The position numbers were made by a program, and so were the translations under genes. A stretch of 64,000 nucleotides of DNA from Pedobacter sandarakinus (GTDB taxonomy: Bacteria > Bacteroidota > Bacteroidia > Sphingobacteriales > Sphingobacteriaceae): positions 558,001 to 622,000 of the forward strand of contig NZ_JAPIVG010000002.1 in assembly GCF_026240095.1 (NCBI RefSeq), written 5' to 3'. Shown piece by piece: positions 45,417-55,870 of the stretch (position 1 is its first letter; each line of letters begins with the position of its first letter). The notes beneath the pieces were generated by a model, which saw only the letters and a program-made list of their open reading frames with translations, ran no database searches and was not told the DNA's origin.

Positions 45417-46796
45417 TTACACTGTTCTACCCGATTTTTTTAATTCTGCTTTTATCCCCTCAATGATATCTTTTTGCTTAATTTCCCCTTGGCCATTCTT
45501 CAACATCTTTAGTGTAGCATACCTTACAACATTAATTATTACACCACCAGACAACTCGAACTTTTGAGCAATTTCTGTTAAATTAACCTTACTATCCAAT
45601 CTAGTAAGCGGAGAAAAGCCTTGCTGCCAGAGCTTCAGTCGTTGGTCCACCTGCGGGACAGTAAATTCAATAATCGATTGAAATCTTCTTAGAAATGCCT
45701 GATCTATATTCTGTTTAAAATTTGATGCCAGGATCACTAAACCATTGTGATCTTCAATTCTTTGTAGCAAATAACTGGTTTCTTGATTGGCATAACGATC
45801 CCTAGCATCGTTAACACTGGTGCGCTTGCCAAATAAAGCATCGGCTTCATCAAAAAACAAAATCCAGCCTTGGTTTTCAGCTGCATCAAATACTTTAGAA
45901 AGATTTTTTCCAGTTTCACCAATATACTTACTTACAATTCGGCTCAAATCTATTCGGTACACAGGCAGTCCATGTATTTTGCCGAGTAGTGCAGCAGCCA
46001 GTGACTTGCCTGTTCCAGGTTGACCATAGAATAAGGTTCTATATCCAGGTTTGAGTTTTTGCTTTAGACCGAAATCGTTCATTAAGGTCTGATTATGCTT
46101 AAGCCAGGAATCTATTAAATCTAATTGTTCCATGGTCTGCTGAGGAAGAACCAGGTCTGTGATTTCCATTGCGGTTTCTATCAGCTGCGCAGGAAACTCT
46201 GTAGAAAATCGCGGCCTGCTGCGCTCACCAGAAGTGAATTCTTCAAACCAGTTTTTATTGATATGGAGTGGAATACTAGATATAGGTTCATATGGTGGTA
46301 AGGGATCATACTCTAATACGTTCAAGGCGAACAATGGATGCTTGGCGTCAAAGTATTTCAACAGATCAAATCGTTTCGATAGATTGTCTCCAGCCATAAG
46401 AAACAAGAACGTCTCTGCAGTTGGTAAAAAACCGCTAAATACATTGCCCTTTCTCCCCCCGAATTCAGTAAATATTTGCCCGGTATTGGCATTTTGCACA
46501 AGAAATATATCCAGGCATTGTGGTTTTACCTGACTTACCATCGCAAGGAAAAGCAATAAACGCTCTTCGAAGCCCAGATTATGCTGGGCAATAAAACTCC
46601 CATAGGTTGATTGATTGAGATCAATAGAAGGCGGTAACGCATCAAAAATTGTTGCGTCGCTCGCTGCACTTCCAAAGTTGATAGCACTTCGGAGCTGTAG
46701 CACCTCCTCAAACCAATTTAGTTCGGCCTGGATAACCTTCGCATTTGCTTCCAGCGCTGTATTTACCAGCCTACTTGTATCAAGTATTTGTTCCAT
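45417..46796 (-). CDS. eCIS AAA+ ATPase (Afp15-like)
   Basis: A 459-residue protein. A helical and mixed N-terminal region (about 1-200) is followed by an AAA+ module: Walker A YGQPGTGKS (about 255-263), Walker B ILFFDEADALFG (about 312-323), sensor-1 ILASNF near 350, and arginine finger LRRF near 370. An AAA+ ATPase of this type is a hallmark of the Afp/PVC eCIS and is absent from T6SS subtypes i-iii, which use ClpV. It is thought to help assemble or load the particle. Its ATG lies inside the end of the tape measure gene, with a 34-nt overlap. Confidence 0.93.
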   Translation of the reverse strand: MEQILDTSRLVNTALEANAKVIQAELNWFEEVLQLRSAINFGSAASDATIFDALPPSIDLNQSTYGSFIAQHNLGFEERLLLFLAMVSQVKPQCLDIFLVQNANTGQIFTEFGGRKGNVFSGFLPTAETFLFLMAGDNLSKRFDLLKYFDAKHPLFALNVLEYDPLPPYEPISSIPLHINKNWFEEFTSGERSRPRFSTEFPAQLIETAMEITDLVLPQQTMEQLDLIDSWLKHNQTLMNDFGLKQKLKPGYRTLFYGQPGTGKSLAAALLGKIHGLPVYRIDLSRIVSKYIGETGKNLSKVFDAAENQGWILFFDEADALFGKRTSVNDARDRYANQETSYLLQRIEDHNGLVILASNFKQNIDQAFLRRFQSIIEFTVPQVDQRLKLWQQGFSPLTRLDSKVNLTEIAQKFELSGGVIINVVRYATLKMLKNGQGEIKQKDIIEGIKAELKKSGRTV

Positions 46797-48244
46797 TTAA
46801 AAGTTATAATTGATATAGACCAAGGTAATGAATTAAGCAGTACGTCTACCCCTTTTCGCTCAATTGCTAAATGCCAATTTCCATCTTTAAAAGATAAAAC
46901 TCCATTCCTTCTAACAAAGCCCGCCAGTACACCTTCAAAAGAAGTACTTTTAAGTGTTGTCCATTGTGTGATCAATGCATCTTTGAGGGCATTAAGTTCT
47001 TCTTGTTCATTTTGCGTGATTGAAACCGCACTAAAATTGATAACAGTTTCAGGTGGCAGGCCGCAAATAATTTTGTTGAGCAGGAGCATGCTTTCATCTT
47101 CTGGAACTATTGAATACACCAAGTAATGCAGGTATAATACAGCGTTGTGTTGCGATGAAGTATCTTTGAAATACTCACCTTCCAGAAGCGAGAGCCTGGT
47201 AAACAGCTGTTTTAAAAAAGGGTAAAAAAGCACTAATCCTCCATTAAAGACTATCAAAGATGACCATTCCAGCTTCTTATATGGTTGTTTAAGATCTTTA
47301 GAAGCAATTTCTTCATTACCGGCTATTTTGATACCACTTTTAACATCACTAATTTTATTCATCATACTGTATAAAGAATCAAACTGTAAAACTGCACCAC
47401 TTTGATGATTTAATTTACTTAAAAATGAATGAACTATCGACTGTATTTCACTTGTTATCGCTGGAATCTTAATGATAACTGTATCTAGCCATGCTATAAA
47501 TTCACGCGATTGGATTTCTTCTTTACCAATGGTCTCTTCGTGCAACCAGCCATCAACTATTTGATTAAATGATACTTGTTTTATATTTGATATAAAGTAG
47601 CTTATAAATTGATCATCTAAATCAAATTGAAAATACCGACCAAAAAATAATGCTTTAGTAATTAAATTTTTGAATCGCCTAAAAGTAGAATGATATTCTT
47701 TGGCAGTCCTAATCAATTGTGTAAATTGTAACCGATCATCATACAATTTCAGCAAAAGCAATGTAGGTTTGAATTCTGCCTCGCTAGGCATCCACCACGG
47801 TCTCATTCCGAAGTCGCAGTAGTACAGCAATGAGTCGAACAAATCACTTTGTTGTTTCAATAATTTAGGTGTCGCTGCTGTACTGGCTTCAAGAATGTTG
47901 TTGTATCGGGAAAATTCCAAAGCATCTTTTAGTTGATGATGAATTATCTTCCTATCAACTTGTTTTGAAGCAGACCGATATGCTTTTAGCTGAATGACAA
48001 GCTGATTGTATACCTGATAGCGTAATGACTCCAATAAATGATTGATATCGATATCGTCTAACCTCAAATCCAGCTTATCAATTCGAAAATCTTCCTCTTT
48101 ACTAAAATCATTAAAAACTTTGTCGAAAATACCAGGCAACTCATTCTGGCAAAATTCACTGACCTTTGTTTGTACCTGTCGCCAATGCTGCTCATGCGTG
48201 AGAGACAGTAACATTCTTTGCGTATGGATAACATGTTTTGCCAT
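46763..48244 (-). CDS. eCIS tape measure protein (CIS_TMP, Afp14-like)
   Basis: A 493-residue mostly helical protein. The N terminus HVIHTQRMLLSLTH...RVSEFCQ-like, followed by ELPGIFDKVFNDFSKEEDFRIDKLDLRLDDID (about 36-66), is the characteristic opening of contractile-injection-system tape measure proteins. The rest is long amphipathic helix without enzymatic motifs. It sets tube length within the particle. A single gene for TMP sits between the large coiled-coil protein and the ATPase, as in eCIS operons generally. It overlaps the ATPase gene by 34 nt. Confidence 0.85.
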   Translation of the reverse strand: MAKHVIHTQRMLLSLTHEQHWRQVQTKVSEFCQNELPGIFDKVFNDFSKEEDFRIDKLDLRLDDIDINHLLESLRYQVYNQLVIQLKAYRSASKQVDRKIIHHQLKDALEFSRYNNILEASTAATPKLLKQQSDLFDSLLYYCDFGMRPWWMPSEAEFKPTLLLLKLYDDRLQFTQLIRTAKEYHSTFRRFKNLITKALFFGRYFQFDLDDQFISYFISNIKQVSFNQIVDGWLHEETIGKEEIQSREFIAWLDTVIIKIPAITSEIQSIVHSFLSKLNHQSGAVLQFDSLYSMMNKISDVKSGIKIAGNEEIASKDLKQPYKKLEWSSLIVFNGGLVLFYPFLKQLFTRLSLLEGEYFKDTSSQHNAVLYLHYLVYSIVPEDESMLLLNKIICGLPPETVINFSAVSITQNEQEELNALKDALITQWTTLKSTSFEGVLAGFVRRNGVLSFKDGNWHLAIERKGVDVLLNSLPWSISIITFKWNKYLIQVGW

Positions 48245-48253
48245 TGATGATCA

Positions 48254-51200
48254 TTATACTTTGCCAAATGCAAAATTTAAAACATTTTCATTTTCGCCGA
48301 TAGTGACCTTCTGGCTTTGCGGCGGGATGGTAGCTATGGTAGGTGCTACAGTAACTTCATAATCCCCCGCTTCTAGGGTTAATGTAAAATTCGCACCGGC
48401 AAATTGCTGGGATTTAACTACATTCTTTGCTTGTCTGACAGTTACCGCATAGCTTTTCGCACCCGTTACCTGGCCGTAAACCTCGTACGTGGTGGTGTTT
48501 ACGCTACCAATGGTGATGAAAAAGCTGATTTTTGCCGTGCCCACTTCAATATCGGTTTTACGTTCCCTTATTCCATATTCCACTTCATCAATAGCAACCA
48601 TTTGCGAAAGCGCTCTCCTGTCAACTTTATCAGGGTCGAGGGTGTAAACCAGCAACTGACGTTTTGCTGATGGTGCAGGTTCGTAAGCTTCTTCCTCAAA
48701 TGTTAGAGTGCCAAACCGAGCTTCGGACTTTAATGTAATCTCAAAAGCTGCGGGGTCATAAAGGTTGTTTAAAACTTGTATTTTAGATGTTGTTGTTTTC
48801 AACCGATTATACGCTACTACTCTAGCTTGATCCATCGCTAAAGGAGTTAATGGCCTATTGGCTACATTTTTCGGGTTGCATTCACAGCAGCTATCATCTT
48901 CATAGATAGTAAAATCAGCAATCACATTTGTACCAAGGTTTTTGATCCCAGTTGTACCTATCTTTTGTACCAATTCAGCAAATTTCTTTTGGAACTTCTC
49001 ATCAGAAACGTTGTAGAATTTAGTTTTAAGAATTTCTTGATTAACATCAGTAGCTTCATCCGCTGCAGCTGAAGCTTGGTTGCGTTTAAATTCGATTAAA
49101 TCTAACCTTTGTTGATATTCTTTTTGTAGCTCAATCTTTTCAAGTGAAGACCGATCTACCTCGATCGTAACCGCTCGTACTTTCTCATCGAAGTTTGATT
49201 GCAAATTTTTTGAAACCTCCTTAATTTCGCTCGCTTCATTTTTGACTGCACTCTTACGCAACATCAAAATCTTTTCGTTATAAGCCTTATTAATATCTTC
49301 TTCTGCTTTTGCCAGGTTTTCGGATAAAACTGTTCTAACTAATAGTTTCTTTTTATTAAGCAACTCTTTCTGCAGCTCAAGTTCGGCTCTCTTAACCTGA
49401 TCATCGTTTAGTACAATCCTGTTTTTAACACCAGCAATTTGAACGTCCAAAGCCTTTTTGAGATCTCGTTCCGCTACTTGAATCTCTTCCTTTCTGGCAT
49501 TTATGATCTCTTCTAAACTAGCAATTTTCGCCTTATACATTTCATGAATGGTCTTTTCTGAGACCTTTAATTCTTCAAGAATAGCGCTTTTACTTTTTAC
49601 TGGGAGACTGGGTTTAACATCTCCCGCCTTATTTTCTTTACCTGTATGATAAAGAAGCAACAATGTATTGCCACTCTCAACACCAGCTAAATGATTTACA
49701 GCTATACCATCATTAAGGTATTGGCTTAGCGATTTGTTCATGCGAAGGGCAGCATTACGTTGTTTTCGAATATCGAGAAGAGTTCCAATAGTTAGGTACG
49801 GCCTGATAAGTAAGGTGTTAATTACGCGATGCGCTAACCCTGCCATCATTAAGTAAGAAAGTAAATCTTTGTCTTTTTCCTGATTAATGATTTTAACAAG
49901 CGTTTTCATTCCATCGATATAGATTGTAGTAAATGCGTTATATCTGGCTTTAAAATCATTATCCTTAAAATCTGAGAAGCTTAACGTAATGCTCGCTATT
50001 AAATCTTCAATGGCGTTATTGAACTTAGCCATCCAGTTTAAAACATCCCGCTGAACTTCATCTTTTGCCTGCACTGCGGTTATTTTCGTATCTGTAATTC
50101 GGCCATAGTTGGTTCTGTTTATATTCTCACTAAGCGCTCCCATCTTGATGAAACCTCTATTTACATCTGAAAATAACCTCATGCGTTCAAAAGCAACGTC
50201 AGGCTTTGTGGTAGTTGAGGGTGCAGTTTTGGGCGCCTCAGTAGCCGGTTGAGCTTCAGTTTTAATACCTGAAATATTATTGAAAGCATCCTCTATTGCT
50301 TTAGCCAGGTCATCGAAATTACCGGTCATCCGCTCTGCCAGATTACTATATTTAATGATATTATTAAGGTAAAACAACATTGAATTTTTCCAATTTCCGT
50401 ATTGAAAATCCAGGTCAGGATAGCTACAATCCATTTTCGTATCGTTACCTTCTCCAATAAAAACTGTTCTAACCTTAAATGGTAAATTAAATTTCCGCTG
50501 AATGGCTTTATATTGTTTAAGCGCAGTTTCTTGTGGTAGTCCTAAATGGCCTTCTGCACGCAGAAAGGTTGATTCGTTGAAATTATAGTAAAGCGGGGCT
50601 TCTGTTTTGGCCAACCCATACTCCTGTGCCTCTATCGGTAATTGAAAATGATAACTTAGCGGCTTCTCATCATTGCAGCCATGACACAGCGACTCATTCC
50701 AGAACTTTAGCATTTGCTGGGTTGGTTTAAAATAAATTGGCAGCGCTCTCTTTCCAATTGATTGCCATTTTTCGTTGCTTGGAGTCACCAAAGCTGACTT
50801 TTGTGTTTTATTTGATAAATAATCAAAAAATCCGTTAATCATTTCCAGTGTTCTTCCGAAAATTGTGGTCACCTTCTTGTTCCAAGCTTTGTTATCATTA
50901 AATAAAGGAGCGTATTCAAACTCTTGCCGGTTATAAGCAGGCGGACAACTCACACTGCCAAGCATTAGATGTAACGGAAAAGCATCTTCTTGAGGTAACA
51001 CACTACTATTTAAGTGCATGATAGCGCATCTAAGGGCTTCATAAGACTTAATTATATCTTCAAAAGCATCGTAAAGATATTGGAAACCATATGAAACGCC
51101 ATTTAAATATTGCGATGATAAATCCAATAACTTTTCATGCCATGATGCCTTAATGCTTTCAAAGTCTACTGCATAGAATTCAGCTTTTAGAATGGGAAAC

Positions 51201-51922
51201 GATTGATAAATCAACTCGAGTTGCTCGGTTAATTGATCTATTACTGATGCCACGGGGCTTAGGTAGCTGTTTATCAAGGATGCATAAGTAGCCAGATTAT
51301 CGGCGGAAACCACTGCTCTCGGAAGATCAATCGTTTTTAGATTATAGATTCCGGGATATAACGAACCACCAACATTCTGATTTGCAAAATTGATATAATT
51401 CAACTGATCAATACTGATCAGCAACTTTCGAACTGTAAAAGTTTTCTCAATCCCTATATCGTCGCAACTTTTTCCTAAACAGCTTTGGAGGTTCTTTGTA
51501 GCGGGTTCCAGAAATAAAACTACTACGTAATTGCTCAATATTAAACCCGCATCAAAAGGTTTGGCACCCGCATTAGCAGCACGTTCAGCCGAAACCAACT
51601 CAATTAACGGAACCTGTTTTCCATCTAAACCATTAAAATATGGATAGATCAAACCATCAGGCAAAACATAATCTTTATAAAAACCAAGCTGGCAGTCGCC
51701 CAATGAAATCAAAAAACCCCAAGAGGTAACGCCCACACCCTTAGATATATTAACTTTTTCAGTGTCAACTTTTGCTTCAAGTCCGTAGGCAATGCCTCTT
51801 CCGATTAATCGTGTACGGGTAAGCCTGCTTTCCTGCAATAAAAAATCTTGCATGGTATTTAGCTGATTTGCAGTTAATACCTGATTTTCCTCAAAAACCG
51901 TTGTTGTATTAAAAAGTTCCAT
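48254..51922 (-). CDS. Large coiled-coil eCIS protein, 1222 residues; candidate tail fibre or baseplate accessory
   Basis: The N-terminal region (about 1-120) reads VFEENQVLTANQLNTMQDFL..LTRTRLIGRGIAYGLEA, followed by ISKGVGVTSWGFLIS. I recall this opening from other eCIS loci, where it marks a long protein beside the baseplate genes. Residues about 775-970 are strongly charged Lys/Glu coiled coil (repeats like EKTIHEMYKAKIASLEEIIN). A Cys cluster SCCECNP lies near 1010. The last 100 residues (about 1125-1222) form an Ig/PEGA-like beta domain (TISFFITIGSV; ANFTLTLEAGDYEVTV). A long rod ending in a beta domain fits a fibre with receptor binding, in the position of Afp13, but this is inference. 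Confidence 0.6.
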   Translation of the reverse strand: MELFNTTTVFEENQVLTANQLNTMQDFLLQESRLTRTRLIGRGIAYGLEAKVDTEKVNISKGVGVTSWGFLISLGDCQLGFYKDYVLPDGLIYPYFNGLDGKQVPLIELVSAERAANAGAKPFDAGLILSNYVVVLFLEPATKNLQSCLGKSCDDIGIEKTFTVRKLLISIDQLNYINFANQNVGGSLYPGIYNLKTIDLPRAVVSADNLATYASLINSYLSPVASVIDQLTEQLELIYQSFPILKAEFYAVDFESIKASWHEKLLDLSSQYLNGVSYGFQYLYDAFEDIIKSYEALRCAIMHLNSSVLPQEDAFPLHLMLGSVSCPPAYNRQEFEYAPLFNDNKAWNKKVTTIFGRTLEMINGFFDYLSNKTQKSALVTPSNEKWQSIGKRALPIYFKPTQQMLKFWNESLCHGCNDEKPLSYHFQLPIEAQEYGLAKTEAPLYYNFNESTFLRAEGHLGLPQETALKQYKAIQRKFNLPFKVRTVFIGEGNDTKMDCSYPDLDFQYGNWKNSMLFYLNNIIKYSNLAERMTGNFDDLAKAIEDAFNNISGIKTEAQPATEAPKTAPSTTTKPDVAFERMRLFSDVNRGFIKMGALSENINRTNYGRITDTKITAVQAKDEVQRDVLNWMAKFNNAIEDLIASITLSFSDFKDNDFKARYNAFTTIYIDGMKTLVKIINQEKDKDLLSYLMMAGLAHRVINTLLIRPYLTIGTLLDIRKQRNAALRMNKSLSQYLNDGIAVNHLAGVESGNTLLLLYHTGKENKAGDVKPSLPVKSKSAILEELKVSEKTIHEMYKAKIASLEEIINARKEEIQVAERDLKKALDVQIAGVKNRIVLNDDQVKRAELELQKELLNKKKLLVRTVLSENLAKAEEDINKAYNEKILMLRKSAVKNEASEIKEVSKNLQSNFDEKVRAVTIEVDRSSLEKIELQKEYQQRLDLIEFKRNQASAAADEATDVNQEILKTKFYNVSDEKFQKKFAELVQKIGTTGIKNLGTNVIADFTIYEDDSCCECNPKNVANRPLTPLAMDQARVVAYNRLKTTTSKIQVLNNLYDPAAFEITLKSEARFGTLTFEEEAYEPAPSAKRQLLVYTLDPDKVDRRALSQMVAIDEVEYGIRERKTDIEVGTAKISFFITIGSVNTTTYEVYGQVTGAKSYAVTVRQAKNVVKSQQFAGANFTLTLEAGDYEVTVAPTIATIPPQSQKVTIGENENVLNFAFGKV

Positions 51923-51934
51923 ATCCTGTTGATG

Positions 51935-54900
51935 TTAAAAAATCCCAATATTGGTTTGGTTCAGAACAAGTGTATTCTTCTGCTGTTCGTTCTCTTTGCA
52001 ACTATGCAATTTCCCGGCAGGATAGACACTTCTCAATTCCTGAATAATTACGATTAATGCTTCCATGGCTTTTGCTCGCTCTTCGTTATCATTATTGATC
52101 ATGTTAACTTGTATAAGCCACAGTTTATACGCCTTTTCGAATTGATACATTTGTAGCGGGCTTACCCAACATATATTCATTGCAATATGTGCTGGTGCTT
52201 CCTGCCTGAGTGTTTTTTCAATAAAAGCCCTAAAATTTCGATCCCTAAACCGGTCTGGCCAGTAGGGTAAAACGGCAGTCATCACAAAACTGTAGGTATC
52301 TGCAATCTTACATTGCTCACAGTCCACATCAGTATGAATATTCATTAAGCGATCTACTCCAGACACTCTTGGTCTTAACAACAGGTGCTCAACCAGGTGG
52401 ATACCTTCGCCATTAATAAAGGTCTTATTGAAGAAATTTACACGATTCTCTACAGCAACTTTTTCCCCTCCGGCTTTAATAATTATAGATTTTGGATTAA
52501 TACTTTTGATAGGAAAAACTTTGCGAAGGACTAGCGTTGCAGTGCCAGGTGGAATTTGAGTTGATGTAATTAACATCCACTCGTTATTGATATAAGTTAA
52601 CTTATAAACCTTAATTTCAACACTATATTCATCGTATAATATCTTGATGTCGTCTCCAACATTTATCCTGGCATTGAGATTTAGGTCGCCAACCATAATC
52701 CTCCTACCGGATTGATCCACCTGAACTGGCAAGGTTTCTGAGAACACACATTTCCCATTGGGTGCATTGCTGGGAAATGTCTCATCAATTTCGACTTTAA
52801 TGTTGGGCCCAATGGCAACAGTATTCTTTATCGTATATGTTCCATTATTATCCTGTGAATCGACAATTTTAAAAATAGGCTTATAGGTGCTATTTTCTAA
52901 TATATCAGCGAGTGGTTTGTTATAGTTTTTATCGCTATCCTTCGCGATCGTGTTTCCATAGTGATCAACTATTTCAAAATGATAATTTGCCTGATAAGTT
53001 AGTGTGTTCTCCGGATTGTATCGATAATAATCTGCATCTGAAGCATATCTAATGACTTTCCAAAATAAGGAAATAGCTGTATGGTGCATCGATTCAGCGT
53101 CGTCGTTGCCAAGGACTTCGGGCCCTTCCACATCACCTACCAATACAACCTTTCCTGTGGAATCAGCAATAGGTTTATCGAACAACTGATATTTGATTTT
53201 ATGCAGGTATGGCCTGCTCGAGTGGTCTACCGTATGAGTAAGGATCTCAAAATAATCTAATATCGGAAGTGCTAAATTTCTCCTGCTTGAACCCTGTTTC
53301 TCACACAATTCATTAAGACAGAGCTCAATATGGGCTTTAACGAAAGACTTCGCTGCGCCGGCTGTTAGGCCATCATAATGGCTTTGTGCAATCACATCAT
53401 CGGTAAAATGATCTGCAACCAAATACACGCTGAATTTGTGGGTTGAGCTATGTTTTAAGATTCTATAATTCTTTTCGTGGATGCCTGCACTAATCCATTT
53501 TTCCAGGAGCAGCTTAGCATCGGTTCGGGTAGCTATGGGCTTAATATTTTCGAGGTAAAGCTTGGCTCCAACTTTGCTTTCTATTCTGTAGACTCCTGAT
53601 ACAGGTAAAATCCTGAAAGCTTTGGAGAAATGAAGTCCATCACCCTTTAGTGGGTTGATTCCAAGCAGCAAGGCAACACGTTTTTCGTAGCCAGATACAT
53701 TTTGAGCATGCCAGGACAGCTCGGTTTTGTAATTGAATGCCTTGCCTCTATTGTTACTAATTTCAGGATAAGAATTTAAGAAAGACAGCTTATCTTTTAT
53801 CAGCTCCACTCCTGCCTTTTGCCCATCTAAAGTGTAGGCAATTAATGCATAATCGCTAAACTGCTCACAGAAACGTGCGAGCATATGGTCTAAAAACCTA
53901 TTCCTACGGTTTTCAAATGTGGTTTTGTCTTCAGTTATGTTAGAAAGATGAGCATCATAGTCTGTCTTGAATATATGCTGCTCGACAGCACTAGGTACAA
54001 TCTCGTTATTACCGTTAATTAAGGAAGCATTAAAATATGTTTTATTTAAGCGTGTCTCACCATATTCATCTTCCTCCTGGCTCATGCTAAATAGTAATTT
54101 CAGTCCATTTATTTGTTGCAGATACCCATACAAGAGCTGATCGAAAAAGCACAGAAAACCCTTGAACTGCTTGGCACTAACAATTCTTTCCGTACGTTCA
54201 TCTGCATCAACAGGTAAGTTCGGTATTCCATTGGCGCCGATGCCATACACCTGAGGGAAATCTTCTTGAATTGACGTGTAACTGGTAATTTCTCTCCAAT
54301 CTCCCGTGGGAATCGGAATATCCAAAACCGGATTGATTGGATATCGCTTCCTTGCTTGTGAAATAAACCTATTATATTCAAGCATCATAGCGTCTTCATC
54401 AAAAGCAATTGGCAAGGCACTTTTGTAGAAAGACAAATTGGAGAGTGTTGGCGATAATCGAGGTATATAAAACTGATTTGTAGCCAATTCTAAACACCAC
54501 TTCACGCTTCGTTGATCAATGTTGGAAATATTATCTTCCGGGAAGTTCGCTAGCTGCAACCCACTTATTGACTTCACAACTTTTCTTCCCTCTAACTCAA
54601 CATCCATTATTATTTGGATAAGGTCGCTAGAACGAATGGCACAACGCTGTTCAGAAGCATCTAATTCATCATCATCAATAAATCCATGCAGTAATGCCGG
54701 GCCGGCAAAGATATCTTCAATTGCTTTGTGCTTTGCTTGCATTTCAGGCAAGCTGTAAAATAAAACACTAGGCGATAAAAACTTATAGATTTCAAAGTAA
54801 ATTTTCGCTGCAACTAACGAGGCATCGGCAAAGGGATCAATTTCAATGTTTCCGCAAATGGCTATTTCCTCTATCTTTAATGCCTTGGTTAGATGGTAAT

Positions 54901-55870
54901 CTTCACAAAGCGGCCGATGTTGGTTAAGTCTAGCCTCTGCAAGCGTAACAATTTCTTTTACTAAAGATATCTTTTGCTTGTACCGTTGTAAAATTCCATT
55001 TACCTCTTTAAAAATAAAATCATTAATCTGATTATTTAAAGAAGACAGGCCATTCAGTGCAACCAAGACACCCGCAATTGTCCTCGTACCACTTAAGCTA
55101 ACTTTCCAATTGCTATCGTAATTAGCTTTCAATTGATACCCTGAGGGTAGTTCATCAAACCTAATTTCTATTGATTTGATATTTGCGATGATCTGATCAT
55201 CCTCATCTAAATCAATCGACAAATCATCCCATCTTGAAAAACGGACATCTATTTTAACTTCAACTCCATCTAATTGTTGGTCGGTGGCTTCTTTAGTTAC
55301 GTAAACACCATTTAAAGTGTTCGAATTCAGGTCTCCAAATACAGTAGAATGATCAAACTCCAACACAAAATTATACAAACCCCTTACGTAGAATCCGTTG
55401 TTATCAGTTGTGGTAGGCAAATATGATAGTTTATCTTGTTGATGGTTGATAAACAATTTTTGTTCAGCCGTATCGGATGGTTTTACCCAGGCATTTTTTA
55501 TACCAAGCGTTTCTTCTCCTTTAATAATGCTTACATCCATCAAGAGCTTACGAAAATCTTTGGTAGTAACCGGAGCACTATGCAAAATCTGCCTGGCGGT
55601 AAAAAAATTTTTCAAGTCGATAGGCACTTCACCATCATCTGGGTTGCTAGCCAGTAGATCTTGTAAGTCAAATGTGAGGCGATAACCTAAGTCTGTAATT
55701 GCATAGCAAAGTGCTTCAAGTGTGGTTATTCCGGGGTCATGGAGATTGAAATCCGTCCAAATGCCCTTACTAAGTTGCTGAATATGGGCTAAACCAATCT
55801 CTCGCAGCCTATCAAACTGCATACTTTGCAATGGCGGAATTTTATTCGATATAGCTTTTTGATTATTCAT
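51935..55870 (-). CDS. Large baseplate protein, Afp12-like, 1311 residues
   Basis: The N terminus has IWTDFNLHDPGITTLEALCYAITDLGYR (about 35-65), the strongly conserved opening of Afp12-type and other baseplate-wedge proteins. The rest is mixed alpha/beta with several beta-rich insertions, one of them with a probable metal- or ligand-binding strand set near 1050-1200. It ends in a helical tail (EKAYKLWLIQVNMINNDNEERAKAMEALIV). It is considerably longer than Afp12 of Serratia as I remember it. It is adjacent to the Afp11-like gene with no gap. It builds the baseplate wedge around the spike. Confidence 0.82.
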   Translation of the reverse strand: MNNQKAISNKIPPLQSMQFDRLREIGLAHIQQLSKGIWTDFNLHDPGITTLEALCYAITDLGYRLTFDLQDLLASNPDDGEVPIDLKNFFTARQILHSAPVTTKDFRKLLMDVSIIKGEETLGIKNAWVKPSDTAEQKLFINHQQDKLSYLPTTTDNNGFYVRGLYNFVLEFDHSTVFGDLNSNTLNGVYVTKEATDQQLDGVEVKIDVRFSRWDDLSIDLDEDDQIIANIKSIEIRFDELPSGYQLKANYDSNWKVSLSGTRTIAGVLVALNGLSSLNNQINDFIFKEVNGILQRYKQKISLVKEIVTLAEARLNQHRPLCEDYHLTKALKIEEIAICGNIEIDPFADASLVAAKIYFEIYKFLSPSVLFYSLPEMQAKHKAIEDIFAGPALLHGFIDDDELDASEQRCAIRSSDLIQIIMDVELEGRKVVKSISGLQLANFPEDNISNIDQRSVKWCLELATNQFYIPRLSPTLSNLSFYKSALPIAFDEDAMMLEYNRFISQARKRYPINPVLDIPIPTGDWREITSYTSIQEDFPQVYGIGANGIPNLPVDADERTERIVSAKQFKGFLCFFDQLLYGYLQQINGLKLLFSMSQEEDEYGETRLNKTYFNASLINGNNEIVPSAVEQHIFKTDYDAHLSNITEDKTTFENRRNRFLDHMLARFCEQFSDYALIAYTLDGQKAGVELIKDKLSFLNSYPEISNNRGKAFNYKTELSWHAQNVSGYEKRVALLLGINPLKGDGLHFSKAFRILPVSGVYRIESKVGAKLYLENIKPIATRTDAKLLLEKWISAGIHEKNYRILKHSSTHKFSVYLVADHFTDDVIAQSHYDGLTAGAAKSFVKAHIELCLNELCEKQGSSRRNLALPILDYFEILTHTVDHSSRPYLHKIKYQLFDKPIADSTGKVVLVGDVEGPEVLGNDDAESMHHTAISLFWKVIRYASDADYYRYNPENTLTYQANYHFEIVDHYGNTIAKDSDKNYNKPLADILENSTYKPIFKIVDSQDNNGTYTIKNTVAIGPNIKVEIDETFPSNAPNGKCVFSETLPVQVDQSGRRIMVGDLNLNARINVGDDIKILYDEYSVEIKVYKLTYINNEWMLITSTQIPPGTATLVLRKVFPIKSINPKSIIIKAGGEKVAVENRVNFFNKTFINGEGIHLVEHLLLRPRVSGVDRLMNIHTDVDCEQCKIADTYSFVMTAVLPYWPDRFRDRNFRAFIEKTLRQEAPAHIAMNICWVSPLQMYQFEKAYKLWLIQVNMINNDNEERAKAMEALIVIIQELRSVYPAGKLHSCKENEQQKNTLVLNQTNIGIF

